A stretch of 64,000 nucleotides of DNA from Halogranum amylolyticum (GCF_900110465.1 NZ_FODV01000012.1:58074-122073), one strand, 5' to 3'; shown: positions 53,901 to 62,657, counted from the stretch's first letter. Numbers and translations are program-made. The notes: generated by a model not told the origin, from the letters alone.

Positions 53901-54790
53901 CGCCCTGGACGACGGTTTCCCCTGAGACAGAGACAGAGTACGAGACGGCCGCGGCGGTCCCCATCGTCTTCGACGACACCGTCTACGGCGTCGCCGGCGT
54001 CTACTCGACGCGGCCGAACGCGTTCGACGAGTACGAGCGAGCACTCCTCGGGGAACTCGGCGAGCGCGTCGGCCACGCACTCGACGCCGCACGGAACAAA
54101 CAGCTGTTACACACCGACACGGCCGTCGAACTCGAGTTCCGAACGCGGTCGCCCGAGTCCGTCTACACCCTCGTCTCCGAGGAACTCGGCTGTCGGCTCA
54201 CGCTCGAATCGATGGTTCCCACGGCGAAAAACCGATTCGTCGGCTACATCGCCGTCGACGGGGCCGCTCCCGAGACGGTCCGGGACCGACTCGTCGAGTC
54301 GTCGACGGTCCACACCACACGCGTCGTCCACGAACAGGGGACGACCGGCACCCTCGAGTGTATCGTCGACAACTCGCCCGTGACGACGCTCGTCAACCAC
54401 GGGGCGACGATCCGATCGGCGGTCGTCGAAGACGGCGTCGAGACGATCCGAGCGGAGGTGGCACCCGAGACGGACGTCCACGAGATCACCGACGCGATGC
54501 AGGCGCGTTACTCGGATACGTCGTTCGTCGCCAAACGGACCATCGATCGACCGGTACGCGAGTTGGCGGCCGAACAGCAGGAGTTCGGCGAGACGCTGAC
54601 CGACCGGCAACGCGAAGTGCTCGAACTCGCTTACCACGGCGGGTTCTTCGAGTCGCCACGGGAGTCGACGGGTGAGGAACTGGCCGAGTCGCTCGGTATC
54701 AGTTCGCCGACCTTCTACGTCCACATCCGAAACGCGTCTCGAAAGCTTCTGGAACAACTGCTCGACGACCCCGACCACTCCGACCGCTGA
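50954..54790 (+). CDS. Giant PAS/GAF sensor with HTH_10 output domain
   Basis: This 1278-residue cytoplasmic protein has the order PAS (about 28-145), PAS (155-275), GAF (285-440), PAS (450-578), GAF (590-745), PAS (750-870), GAF (890-1050), BAT-type region (about 1060-1205) and HTH_10 (about 1215-1270: LTDRQREVLELAYHGGFFES). It contains no histidine kinase. It would be a single-protein signal integrator that regulates genes directly. The PAS at 750-870 has the NPAFERLTGY motif, typical of heme- or flavin-type PAS domains but not diagnostic. A small dyad GTGTC-T-GACAC (50941-50951) stands directly before the ATG. The two winged-helix genes downstream are natural targets. Confidence 0.93.
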   Translation: MEGRSDRSETEGSRPLTGEFGTSLDSDEAAFAQTLVETLAAGVVSVDESGTIVYANRAGASLAGYSPEELVGEPVRTIVPERPVDWYSRSFERCVERDRPLEATTFERYVRHKDGHDVPVTVSFCEQTQDGQQLFTVVLRERTDRSESASSAENRDHQFRALFEAVEEYAVYRLDPDGHIQTWNRGATTMTGYEEDEIRDGHLSVFYPSTAVEAGIPDETLATARREGSIEVEGWRVRKDGTRFWANVTMTAIRDDDGELTGYAKIVQDRTAERRDESRRQLLADVSRGLAKSETIDGGLRTALTTLCTLTPVDYGEAWIPADSETSLERAAVVDPDGHVDTTERSWSPDDRTRLDALAERVARRGESAWSFDLRGPSTAAADAWQTGDEWSALGVPVEADGSVVAVLVVARSGEHDRGDREDDLRETIEVAVSSLGPMIARKRAEADLERERAFLDQLLKTSPVGIVVAEPDGTITRVNDHVERLFGLTASETIGRRYDQLGRKIYDENGDRLTVEEFPITRVFERNEPVFDYEFGIARFDGEDRWLSASSAPVRTTDGDVEQVVAVVRDVTERKRHERELQRRLTQQQELTELGQVALETSDVDGLFEETVHALRDTLDVDGCTVFRHERDRDELSVRADAGKFSGDDPTAAVTATQDSQVGHTLHTGDPLVVDDVDAETRVRTVLPRDRDVVAGITVRIGSEERPWGVLVAAATDPETFSTHDRNFVQSVATLLTAAVEREQADQKVRAFREAVEQAGHSIYLTDVDGTIEYVNPAFERLTGYDASEVIGENPRLLQSGVHAESFYADLWETILDGEVWHGEVTNERKSGERFTVNQTIAPVTDDDGDVERFVAVNADITAQKERERTLERQRRSLERVRQVTESLRPLNRALARASTRDEIERTVCEQLTTSDAYQFAWYGSYNPAVHRVTPSVWCEDILPGVDSLDEVDVEWWETLARAIETGDVHAETSLDTEDGLPPWTTVSPETETEYETAAAVPIVFDDTVYGVAGVYSTRPNAFDEYERALLGELGERVGHALDAARNKQLLHTDTAVELEFRTRSPESVYTLVSEELGCRLTLESMVPTAKNRFVGYIAVDGAAPETVRDRLVESSTVHTTRVVHEQGTTGTLECIVDNSPVTTLVNHGATIRSAVVEDGVETIRAEVAPETDVHEITDAMQARYSDTSFVAKRTIDRPVRELAAEQQEFGETLTDRQREVLELAYHGGFFESPRESTGEELAESLGISSPTFYVHIRNASRKLLEQLLDDPDHSDR

Positions 54791-54870
54791 GCCACGGCGG
54801 TTCGGAGCGGACGTCTCCGATTTCGACCGACGACTCGACATCCTCGGAGCGCCTGTCGTCTCCGATATTT

Positions 54871-54900
54871 GATATAATATTCTAGTCACTAGCTGACTAG
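54871..54900 (+). promoter_or_regulatory. TATA box and palindromic operator of winged-helix pair
   Basis: GATATAATAT (54871-54880) is followed by perfect arms CTAGTCA (54882-54888) and TGACTAG (54894-54900) with a 5-base CTAGC centre. The dyad covers the predicted transcription start, which suits repression. Confidence 0.55.
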
Positions 54901-54940
54901 AGTGGCAGTTTTCGGGGTGAGAGAGAAACAGCCAACTGGA

Positions 54941-55315
54941 ATGACATCGGCGCACGCACGTCAGTCGGCGCGGTCCAGCCACGAGCTCCCGAAAGACCTC
55001 GCGTTCGCACTCTTGAGCGACCAGCGACGTCGGTACGTGCTGCACGCACTCCTCCGGGAGGAGGGGGTGGCGACGATGAGCGAGTTGCGCGACCGCCTCG
55101 TCACGTGGGAGGACGACGTCGATGGTGCCGAGATCACGGCGGAACTGCGCGAGGTCCATCTGCCGAAGTTCGAAGCGGCGGGTGTGGTGGCGTACTACAC
55201 CGCCTCCGACGTCGTGGAACTGCTCGAACCGGCCACCGACCTCGTCCCCTACCTCGAACTCGCCGCGACCGACGACTTCCAGGGCGACGCCGACCCACAG
55301 TCGAATGCGAGGTGA
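54941..55315 (+). CDS. DUF7344-like winged-helix protein
   Basis: This 124-residue protein has the pattern LSDQRRRYVLHALL (about 24-37) and a later ...LREVHLPKFEAAGVVAYY strand/wing (about 68-85), as in DUF7344 winged helices. The ATG at 54941 is chosen; a GTG at 54902, just after the predicted transcription start, would add 13 residues and cannot be excluded. It overlaps the next gene by 11 bases. Confidence 0.82.
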   Translation: MTSAHARQSARSSHELPKDLAFALLSDQRRRYVLHALLREEGVATMSELRDRLVTWEDDVDGAEITAELREVHLPKFEAAGVVAYYTASDVVELLEPATDLVPYLELAATDDFQGDADPQSNAR

Positions 55316-55646
55316 CAGGACTGCCAACCCGAAGCGACGGTCGACCCGGTACCGACGGCTCGTCGTCGACCTCCTGTGTGAACATACGACGCTGACGGTG
55401 GCGGATCTCGCCGACGAGATTGCCGCCCGCGAACACGACGCGTCGCTCGATGACGTCGAACCGACGACCGTGGCCGACGTCTACTTCGAGCTCTGTGAGA
55501 CGCATCTCCCGACACTGGCCCGCGCGTCGCTCGTCAGCTACGACGCGGAGCGGGAACTCGTCTCGCGACCGGGGTACGGCACCGACGTCTCGGTGACCGC
55601 CATCGACGTTCGGCTCCCGTCGGTCGACGAATCCAACTCGTCGTGA
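55305..55646 (+). CDS. Second DUF7344-like winged-helix protein
   Basis: This 113-residue protein resembles the preceding gene: RYRRLVVDLLCEHTTLTVADLADEIA (split; about 15-40) and FELCETHLPTLARASLVSYDAE (about 60-81). It starts inside the end of the first gene, so the two are cotranslated and may form a heterodimer. Confidence 0.8.
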   Translation: MRGDRTANPKRRSTRYRRLVVDLLCEHTTLTVADLADEIAAREHDASLDDVEPTTVADVYFELCETHLPTLARASLVSYDAERELVSRPGYGTDVSVTAIDVRLPSVDESNSS

Positions 55647-55825
55647 CGTCCACCGACGCCCGCGACAGCCGTTCTCTCGGCGGTATCTAGTTATCTAGGG
55701 CACGTCTTTGTCACCGGTGACTTCCTCTGTTGGGACGTCCCTCGATGGAGTCTTCCGGCTGCGGTGCGGTGGGACGTGCCCGAGTGCCATCGTCTGCTCG
55801 GCGGCGACTCCGGAGGTGGCAGACT

Positions 55826-55972
55826 ATGAAGCACTGCAACAACTGCGGCAGTCCAGTGACCGTCCGTTTCGCACAGGTGTTCGGGACGAACAACGACGTC
55901 GTGTACGCGTGCCCGAACTGTGCCCCCTACGAACAGCTCACGTCGGGTGCCGCCGGTCATCAACCGGCTTGA
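55826..55972 (+). CDS. Zinc-ribbon micro-protein (DUF7563-like)
   Basis: This 48-residue protein has CNNCGSPVTVRFAQVFG and then CPNC before APYEQL, forming a zinc ribbon with a beta strand between. It resembles small haloarchaeal DUF7563-type proteins. Confidence 0.72.
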   Translation: MKHCNNCGSPVTVRFAQVFGTNNDVVYACPNCAPYEQLTSGAAGHQPA

Positions 55973-55992
55973 CCACTTTTTAAGATCGTCGT

Positions 55993-57138
55993 TCAGAGCA
56001 GCGCGCGGTGAGTGTCCTGCGTGAACATCTCGAGATACGCACCGTACGGCGTCCCTCCCGTCCCCGTCGTCTCGCCCAGCGGCACCGTGAGATACTGCTC
56101 GACGATGTCGGTGTGACAGTCGCGGAAGGCGACCAACCGGTCGAGACAGTCGTTGTACGCCCGTCTGAGTGGGTCGCCGCCGGCAGTGACGTAGTTCCGA
56201 ATGCTGGGGCCGTCGGCGACGGCTTCGACGAACGCACGGTGAGCCGGCGGCATGTCCTTCCGAAGGGTTCGGAGGTGACTGACGAGCGGATTGTCGCCGT
56301 GGTCGACGCCGAGTGCGGCGTCGAGCGCCGGCAGCAGTGACGACTGTGCGCCGGACGCGCCGCGATACGACTGTGGCCCCTCCAGTTCGGGGACGCCCTC
56401 GTACGTCACCTCGGTGAGCGGCTTCAGATAGTGACGGAACGTCCGCCCGTAGTTCTCCGGTGCGTTGCGTTCCGGCATCCGAGCGAGGATGCCTTCGAGT
56501 CTCGCCAGCGCCGCCTCCATCCGGCCGAGCGCCTCGCGGACGCGGGTCACGTCGTCGTCGCGGACGCCCGCCTGCGCCTCGCCGATGGCACCGAGCGCCG
56601 GGCCGGCGGTGCTCTCGATGGCGACGTGGACGGCGACGAACCACCGCTCGTCTCGCAGGCTCACGAACCTCGTCAGCGTCTCGACGTTGGGCGGGGTGAA
56701 CGGCTTACTGTCGTCGAGACGGCTCCAGTTGTAGAGGACGTAGCCGTCGTACGACAGCACCGGCGTCCGGCCGAGGCGGGCCGTCGACTCGTAGAGCGGG
56801 ATAGCGACGCCGCTGGGGATCGAGTCGACCGACGGTCCGTCGAGTTTGTGGACGTAGGCGTTCGCGAGAAAGCCCGAGACCGTGTAGAGACGGAGCAGTT
56901 CTCTCTGACTCATCTCGTCGACGAGCGCCCCCGGCGGGGCCGACAGTTCGCGGAGCGTCGGTCGCAGCGTGTCCTCCTCCAGTCGTCGTGGGAGGCTGTC
57001 GGCCAGTTCGTCGAGCGTCTGCAGCCGGGGGTGGGCGTCGGAGCCGAACGAGGCGAGCGGGTCGGCGTCGGGGACGAACCCGCGCGTCGGACTGACGTCG
57101 AACCGGTCGTAGTCGAGTGTGGAGACGGACGCATCCAT
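55993..57138 (-). CDS. Indoleamine 2,3-dioxygenase-like heme enzyme
   Basis: This 381-residue protein has the all-helical IDO pattern: a small N-terminal domain, NWSRLDDSKPFTPPN, GVPELEGPQSYRGASGAQSS (about 270-289), LRTLRKDMPPAHRAF (about 305-319), and a closing FRDCHTDIVEQYL with the expected proximal heme His (about 342), then the GTGGTPY turn, as in IDO (GTGGTxx). It would oxidise tryptophan or another indole. No other kynurenine-pathway gene is in the window. The ATG at 57138 is chosen over upstream in-frame starts. Confidence 0.85.
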   Translation of the reverse strand: MDASVSTLDYDRFDVSPTRGFVPDADPLASFGSDAHPRLQTLDELADSLPRRLEEDTLRPTLRELSAPPGALVDEMSQRELLRLYTVSGFLANAYVHKLDGPSVDSIPSGVAIPLYESTARLGRTPVLSYDGYVLYNWSRLDDSKPFTPPNVETLTRFVSLRDERWFVAVHVAIESTAGPALGAIGEAQAGVRDDDVTRVREALGRMEAALARLEGILARMPERNAPENYGRTFRHYLKPLTEVTYEGVPELEGPQSYRGASGAQSSLLPALDAALGVDHGDNPLVSHLRTLRKDMPPAHRAFVEAVADGPSIRNYVTAGGDPLRRAYNDCLDRLVAFRDCHTDIVEQYLTVPLGETTGTGGTPYGAYLEMFTQDTHRALL

Positions 57139-57325
57139 ACGATGCACCACGTGGCGCGAGAGAGATAATTCAGGTGTGTTTCGGGCTGAACAGTGTCGAA
57201 CAGCACTGGGGTCGACGCGGTAGATGTGGACACGAGTCGCCAGAATCGGTGGCGGGGATAGCCGGCGGCGGTCCGGGTTCGGATCTCCAGAAATACGTAT
57301 CACCGTCGCCGTCGTCTCTGCGAGC

Positions 57326-57745
57326 ATGACCGCCATTCTTCTCGCCACCGACAGCAGTACGTACGCGAAGGCGGCCGCCAGACGGGCGATCGATCTCGCC
57401 GCCGAGCGGGGGCAACCGCTCTACGTGCTGGCCGTCGTCGACAGCCGGAAGTTCGACGAACCTGCGCTCAGCACCGAAGAGCTCGCCACCATCGAAGCTG
57501 AGGACCACGGCCACCAGTCGGTCGGAGCGGTCGTCGAGTTGGCGACGGCCGCCGGTGTCGACGTCGACTACGACATCCGCCACGGCGTTCCACACGAGAC
57601 GATACTGCAGTGCGCCAGCCAACTCGGCGCCGACTGTATCGTCGTCGGCGCACACGGCGAACACGAGAACCACCTCGGCGGTGTCGGTCGGCAGGTCGCC
57701 GACGAAGCCGACTGCGAGGTCGTCGTCGTCGACACGACCGACTGA
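57326..57745 (+). CDS. Universal stress protein
   Basis: This 139-residue UspA starts TAILLATDSSTYAKAAARRA. The nucleotide motif is altered (GAHGEHENHLGGVGRQVAD), lacking the full G-2x-G-9x-G(S/T), so it may be a non-ATP-binding type. It is divergent from the dioxygenase gene, with 187 bases between starts. Confidence 0.88.
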   Translation: MTAILLATDSSTYAKAAARRAIDLAAERGQPLYVLAVVDSRKFDEPALSTEELATIEAEDHGHQSVGAVVELATAAGVDVDYDIRHGVPHETILQCASQLGADCIVVGAHGEHENHLGGVGRQVADEADCEVVVVDTTD

Positions 57746-57775
57746 GCGACCGGTCGAGGTCAGGCGTCGTCGGGG

Positions 57776-59395
57776 TCAGGCGACGAGTCGCGCCGCCTGT
57801 GAGATCCACCCGCGAGCCATCTGCTCGGTGACGTCGGCGACCCGAGCGATCGTCGCGGCGTCCGCCGCTGCGAGATCGGCCACGCGTTCGATACCACCCT
57901 CACGGAGTCGCCGCTCGTACGTCGGTCCGATGCCACTCACCTCCTGTAGCGCGTGGCCTGCGGCGACGTCGCGGTCCTCGATCGACTCTTCGACCTCCCG
58001 ACGGATCGCGTCGCTCACACCCGTGACGAGCGTCGACTCGACAGTGTCGTCGTGCTCGACGACGACCCGAACTCCGTCCGCCTCGGGTTCGAGTCGAATC
58101 GTGACATCGAGCACCGTCTCGACGAACCGCCGGACTGCCGTCGCGTTCCGTCCGACGACGTCCCGTGTGATCGTCCCGTCGGCGTCCGCGACGCTGACCG
58201 CCACCTCGTCGACGTCGCCGACGGTCACGTCCGTCTCGACGTCGACGCCGAGCAGTCGCTCGACCCCCTCGCCGAGGACGTCCGCAGACGAGGGCGACAG
58301 CGACTGTTCGTGGAACCACTCGGCGACCTCCGGCCAGAGGTCACGGTGGGCCGCGGCCGACACCGAGAGCCCGATGTGTCCGGTCGGATACTCGACGGTC
58401 GTCACGTCGTCGCTGGCGACGGCGTCGTTGAACGGCGTCGAGGCGGTCGGCGGGACGAGATGGTCGTAGCTGCCGACGATCTGGAGGACGGGTGCCTCGA
58501 TCCGGCTCAGGTCGACGTGTCGACCGCCGAGTTCGAGTTCGTTCTTCGAGAGCAGGTTTCGCTGGTAGATCGACTCGACGAACTCGCTGTAGGCGTCGCC
58601 GGCGACGTCGATACCGTCGGCGAGCCACCGCTCCATCCGCCCGAAGTTGGCGACGAAGTCCTCGTTCTCGAGGTGGTCGTACAGCGAGACGTACTTCGAG
58701 ACGCCGTTTGCGACCGGATCCATCGCGGCGAAGCCGGCCGCGAGGAACTCCGCAGGAACGTTGCCGAACGTCTCCGGGATCGTGTGCGGATCGAAGTACG
58801 CTTCGTCGCCCCAGCGTTCGAGGAGACCGCCGGTCCCGTCGAAGTGGAGCCCAGTCGCCAACAGGCCGAGAGCGTTCACCTTCTCCGGATAGAGCGCGGT
58901 GTACATCGCCGCCATCGTCCCGCCCATACAGTAGCCGAGCAGGTTGATCGAGTCCTGCTCGGACCGATCGCGGACGGCGTCTACGCAGTTGTCGAGATAG
59001 CGGGTGACGTAGTCCGCGAGCGTGAGCGACGCGTCGAGTCGAGAGGGTTCGCCCCAGTCGACGAGATAGACGTCGTGACCGGCCTCCAGCAGGCGGCGTA
59101 CGACGCTTCGGTTCGGCTGGAGGTCGAGCACGTACGGTCGGTTGATGAGTGCGTAGACGACGAGGAGCGGGACGGGACTCTGGGCGTCGGTCAAAGGTTC
59201 GTACCGAGAGAGTGTGAGCTTGTTCTCCCGATAGACGACCTCGCTCGGCGTCTCGCCGACCGAGGCCGACCCGAGTTGGCCGAGTCGCTCGTCGGCGACG
59301 GCCGCTCTGTGCGTCAGCTCCGTCGCGGCGTCGAGCGTCGAGCGCCAGAGAGCGAACGGCCACGTCAGTGGGGTGAGAGGGTTGGCTGGAGGCAT
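57776..59395 (-). CDS. phaC: Poly(3-hydroxyalkanoate) synthase PhaC with C-terminal helix-hairpin-helix domain
   Basis: This 539-residue protein has a class III-type PHA synthase catalytic domain with lipase-like box GYCMGGT (Cys156), catalytic Asp in GSYDHLVPP (Asp311) and His in GHIGLSV (His340). Residues about 360-480 are a haloarchaeal extension, and residues about 482-539 are a helix-hairpin-helix module (VSGIGPTYERRLREGGIERV). It polymerises hydroxyacyl-CoA. Haloarchaeal synthases need PhaE, but no phaE is adjacent; upstream genes read the other way. ATG 59395 is preferred over the long open frame behind it. Confidence 0.88.
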   Translation of the reverse strand: MPPANPLTPLTWPFALWRSTLDAATELTHRAAVADERLGQLGSASVGETPSEVVYRENKLTLSRYEPLTDAQSPVPLLVVYALINRPYVLDLQPNRSVVRRLLEAGHDVYLVDWGEPSRLDASLTLADYVTRYLDNCVDAVRDRSEQDSINLLGYCMGGTMAAMYTALYPEKVNALGLLATGLHFDGTGGLLERWGDEAYFDPHTIPETFGNVPAEFLAAGFAAMDPVANGVSKYVSLYDHLENEDFVANFGRMERWLADGIDVAGDAYSEFVESIYQRNLLSKNELELGGRHVDLSRIEAPVLQIVGSYDHLVPPTASTPFNDAVASDDVTTVEYPTGHIGLSVSAAAHRDLWPEVAEWFHEQSLSPSSADVLGEGVERLLGVDVETDVTVGDVDEVAVSVADADGTITRDVVGRNATAVRRFVETVLDVTIRLEPEADGVRVVVEHDDTVESTLVTGVSDAIRREVEESIEDRDVAAGHALQEVSGIGPTYERRLREGGIERVADLAAADAATIARVADVTEQMARGWISQAARLVA

Positions 59396-59584
59396 GTGGT
59401 GTGGTCTCACTGAAGAAGACGCGGGACGAGACCATCGTTGTGACGGCGAGGTCGCGCCGGCCGTCGCTCCACCGATCCGTCCTCGTCGGACCGGCACGAA
59501 CTCGCCCCCGACAGTCGGACTCCGAAGACGGTCGGCGAAACCCGCACGGTTCGTTATGCCGTAGTACAGCCTACGTTTCGGACG

Positions 59585-61300
59585 ATGATACGGGAGCTGC
59601 GGCCAGTCCTCGTCGCCTGTCTCCTCGTGAGTGCCCTCCTCGTCGGGACGGTCCACGCCAGCGTCGGCGGTGACTTCGTCCGACAGCAGGTGACTTCGGA
59701 ACAGCCGTCGCCGGAAGACGTCGAACGCGCCCACGAACGACTCCAACAGGCGAACCGAGGGTATCAGACGGCGCTCGCCACCGTCGACGCGGCAGACGAC
59801 GTGGGCGTGGACACACGGCCGTTCGACGATCGACTCGGAGACGCACACGCGGCGCTGACAGAGGGTGTCGAAGCCGTCCGGCAGACGCCACCGAACACCG
59901 AGCGTGCCATCGAAGCGGCGGCACACGCCGAACTCCTCTCGCTCGCCGTCCGGGCCGACGCCGAGGAGGCGGCGAGACGCGCGGTCGCCGAGGCGGCGAT
60001 CGACGCCGAGGTGGCCCGCCTCGAAAGCGAAGAGGTCGACGCGTCGGCGGCGACGGCCGTCTGGTTCCGCCGCGCGAGAGCGGATCTCGCCGCCGCTCGG
60101 TTCGAGGCCGCCGAGCGAGACCTGCGCTACGCTCGGCACGCCGCACAGCGGGTCCACTACGAGTCCTACCTCGCGAACCTCTCCGCGCAGGGGCTCGAGC
60201 TCGAGGCGCTCGAATCGGAGCTGACCACTTTCTCGGAGTCGATCGAAGAAGGCAGTCTCGAACCGGGTGACGCGGCGCAGGTCCGACAGTCGTTCGTCCG
60301 CACGGACACCTGCGTCGCACGACTCCACGAGGCGACGCTCGCCATCGAGCGGGCGAACCGGACCTCGTCGGTGCTCGTGACGGCGAACGTCACCGCGGCC
60401 ACGGAAGCCCGACAGCAGGGGTACGGCGCGCTGGAGCGCGGCGAGTACGACGCCGCATGCCAGTACGCGGACACTGCAATCGAGACGGCGAACGCGGAGA
60501 CGCGTCGCGTTCGAACGACGATCGCAGACGACGTGGTCGCCAGAACGGTCGACGTCGTCTACGACGCCCTCCGCGGGTTCGTAGCGGCGTTCGACGGTCG
60601 GCCTTCGACGCCGAACACCGTCCACCCGCCGACGCTGACGCTCGTCGACGACGACCCCGTCTCCGTGGCGTTCACCCCACCGACCCCGTCGGTGACGCCA
60701 CTGGACTTCACGGCCGGGAGCGTCGACGTGCCGACGCCGACGATCGGCGACGAGGAACGACCATCAGCCGAGACACAGCCTCCCGCGGATCGAGCGACGT
60801 CGACGGTGGCGACGGGCAAGACTGTCACCGACGAGACCGAGCGGGGCGGCGACGAGGTGGGTGACGGCCGGGAGGCGACTCACACGGTCACACCGACCCG
60901 TACGGTCGAGCGCGTCGAAGCGGCGAGCGGCGACGGGGAGGCGACTCGCGACACCGAGGCGGTCGAGGAGGAGCACGTCAGGTTCGACATCCGCATCGAC
61001 CGCGTCGAGGCGTGTGGAGCGACCTGCCGGGACATCACCGGGACGCTCCGGAACGTCGGAACCGGCGACGCGCACAACGTCGAGGCCGACATCGAACTCT
61101 CGGTCGGCGGGACGGTCGTCTGGACCGGCACCGAGTCGGTCGGGACCCTCCCGGCTGGCGAGACGCGACCCGTCTCCCAGCGAATCACGCTCGGTTTCGG
61201 CGAGGCGCTGCAGGCACGGTCGAGCGGGAGCGTCGACGTGGTCATCGTCGTCCGCTCGGACGAACACACTCAGACCATCAGAGACACGATCCCGATCTGA
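59585..61300 (+). CDS. Secreted helical protein with CARDB-like C-terminal domain
   Basis: This 571-residue protein has a Sec-type signal (RPVLVACLLVSALLVGTVHA), a long alanine- and glutamate-rich helical region (about 30-335, probably coiled coil), a proline/threonine-rich linker (about 340-470) and a C-terminal Ig-like domain (about 475-571) with the CARDB pattern DITGTLRNVGTGDAHNVEADI and a nearby Cys pair (CGATC). It is presumably on the cell surface. Function unknown. Confidence 0.78.
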   Translation: MIRELRPVLVACLLVSALLVGTVHASVGGDFVRQQVTSEQPSPEDVERAHERLQQANRGYQTALATVDAADDVGVDTRPFDDRLGDAHAALTEGVEAVRQTPPNTERAIEAAAHAELLSLAVRADAEEAARRAVAEAAIDAEVARLESEEVDASAATAVWFRRARADLAAARFEAAERDLRYARHAAQRVHYESYLANLSAQGLELEALESELTTFSESIEEGSLEPGDAAQVRQSFVRTDTCVARLHEATLAIERANRTSSVLVTANVTAATEARQQGYGALERGEYDAACQYADTAIETANAETRRVRTTIADDVVARTVDVVYDALRGFVAAFDGRPSTPNTVHPPTLTLVDDDPVSVAFTPPTPSVTPLDFTAGSVDVPTPTIGDEERPSAETQPPADRATSTVATGKTVTDETERGGDEVGDGREATHTVTPTRTVERVEAASGDGEATRDTEAVEEEHVRFDIRIDRVEACGATCRDITGTLRNVGTGDAHNVEADIELSVGGTVVWTGTESVGTLPAGETRPVSQRITLGFGEALQARSSGSVDVVIVVRSDEHTQTIRDTIPI

Positions 61301-61348
61301 CAACGTGTAAGGAATTAAATGAGAGCGAACCGTTAGGTCATATGCAAT

Positions 61349-62647
61349 ATGAAGGAGCTATCGACCCGGCGGGCGTTTCTCGCCGCAGCAGGTGTAGTCG
61401 GAGTGACCGGACTCGCCGGCTGTTCGGGAGAGGCGGAGCCAGCGACGAACGCGACGACGACCGCGACGGAGACCACGTCGACGTCGACGACAACGACCAC
61501 GGACGAGTCGACGCAGACACCGGACTCCGGCGGTGTCGAGTCGTCGTTCGACCGCGGGACGGTCGTCGACGACTTCGAGAGCTTCGGCACCGACGACTCC
61601 CGCTGGGGGACGATCGGGGGGACCGTCGAGGCCGACACGGACGACGTCTACGCGGGGACGCAGTCAGTCCACATGACGAACGAGAACGGCGACGTCGCGG
61701 GGATCTTCAAATCGTTCCCGGACGGGCTCGACCTCTCGAAACACGACCTGTCGCTGGCGGTCAAACTCGAGAAGCCCGTTCGTGGACGGATCGCCGCCGA
61801 GTTCCTCGCTCCCGCCCGCAGCGACATGCTCACGAGCAAGCGGTTCATCCCCAAGGAGCTGAACGACTGGGTCCGGATCGATCTCGGCTACACTGGTCGA
61901 TCGGGCGATCCGGTGATAGAGTCGGTCCAGGAGCTCCGACTGATGGTGCTCACGGAGGAAGGGACGCCGATCGACGTCCACGTCGACGACCTCCGGAAGA
62001 TCCCGAAACCCGATACGGGGAAGGTCGTCCTCCAGTTCGACGACAGTCGCATCTCGCACTACGAGGTCGCCTTCCAGGAACTGCAAGAGCGCGGCTGGAC
62101 GGGCGGGTCGGCGATCATCCCGAACTCGATAAACAGCGAGGGGTATCTCACGACCGGCCAGATGCGCGAGATGCGCGACGCCGGCTGGGACATGATGTCC
62201 CACCCACAGACGTCGCAACCGCTCCCGCAGTACTCCGAGAACAGGCAACGACAGTTGATTCAGGAGGCGTACGACTACCTCGACCTCAAGGGGTTCCCGG
62301 AGGGGGCGCGTCACTTCGTCGCCCCGTACAACCGGGTCAGCAAGACGACGCTCGACATCGTCTCGGAGTTCCACGACGCGGGCTACATGTTCGGGGCGTG
62401 CCCGAACAACGCCCAACGGCCGAGCAACATGCACACCATCTCCCGTGTGATGGGGAAAGACCCACGGGGAACGCGCCGCGTGCTCAACCTCGCCGACGCG
62501 TACAACCAGCTGGTCGTCGTCACCTGGCACACCATCGGTCGGGGGCAGGACTACGAGACGTCGCCCGAGGACTTCCGGAACGTCCTCGACCACATCGAAC
62601 AGACCGGGCTGGAGGTCGTCGCACCCTCGGACCTCCTGGACGGATAG
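61349..62647 (+). CDS. Polysaccharide deacetylase-like lipoprotein
   Basis: This 432-residue protein has a Tat signal (STRRAFLAAAG) and lipobox LAGC (Cys about 25), a T/S-rich linker, a beta-sandwich CBM-like domain (about 68-220), and a NodB-type barrel (about 225-432). The barrel has VVLQFDDSRISHY (metal Asp pair), DAGWDMMSHPQT (His) and VAPYNRVSKTTL, the expected arginine/proline loop, and ends VVTWHTIGRG. It should deacetylate or otherwise act on surface glycans. Confidence 0.87.
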   Translation: MKELSTRRAFLAAAGVVGVTGLAGCSGEAEPATNATTTATETTSTSTTTTTDESTQTPDSGGVESSFDRGTVVDDFESFGTDDSRWGTIGGTVEADTDDVYAGTQSVHMTNENGDVAGIFKSFPDGLDLSKHDLSLAVKLEKPVRGRIAAEFLAPARSDMLTSKRFIPKELNDWVRIDLGYTGRSGDPVIESVQELRLMVLTEEGTPIDVHVDDLRKIPKPDTGKVVLQFDDSRISHYEVAFQELQERGWTGGSAIIPNSINSEGYLTTGQMREMRDAGWDMMSHPQTSQPLPQYSENRQRQLIQEAYDYLDLKGFPEGARHFVAPYNRVSKTTLDIVSEFHDAGYMFGACPNNAQRPSNMHTISRVMGKDPRGTRRVLNLADAYNQLVVVTWHTIGRGQDYETSPEDFRNVLDHIEQTGLEVVAPSDLLDG

Positions 62648-62657
62648 CTCGACCCGC

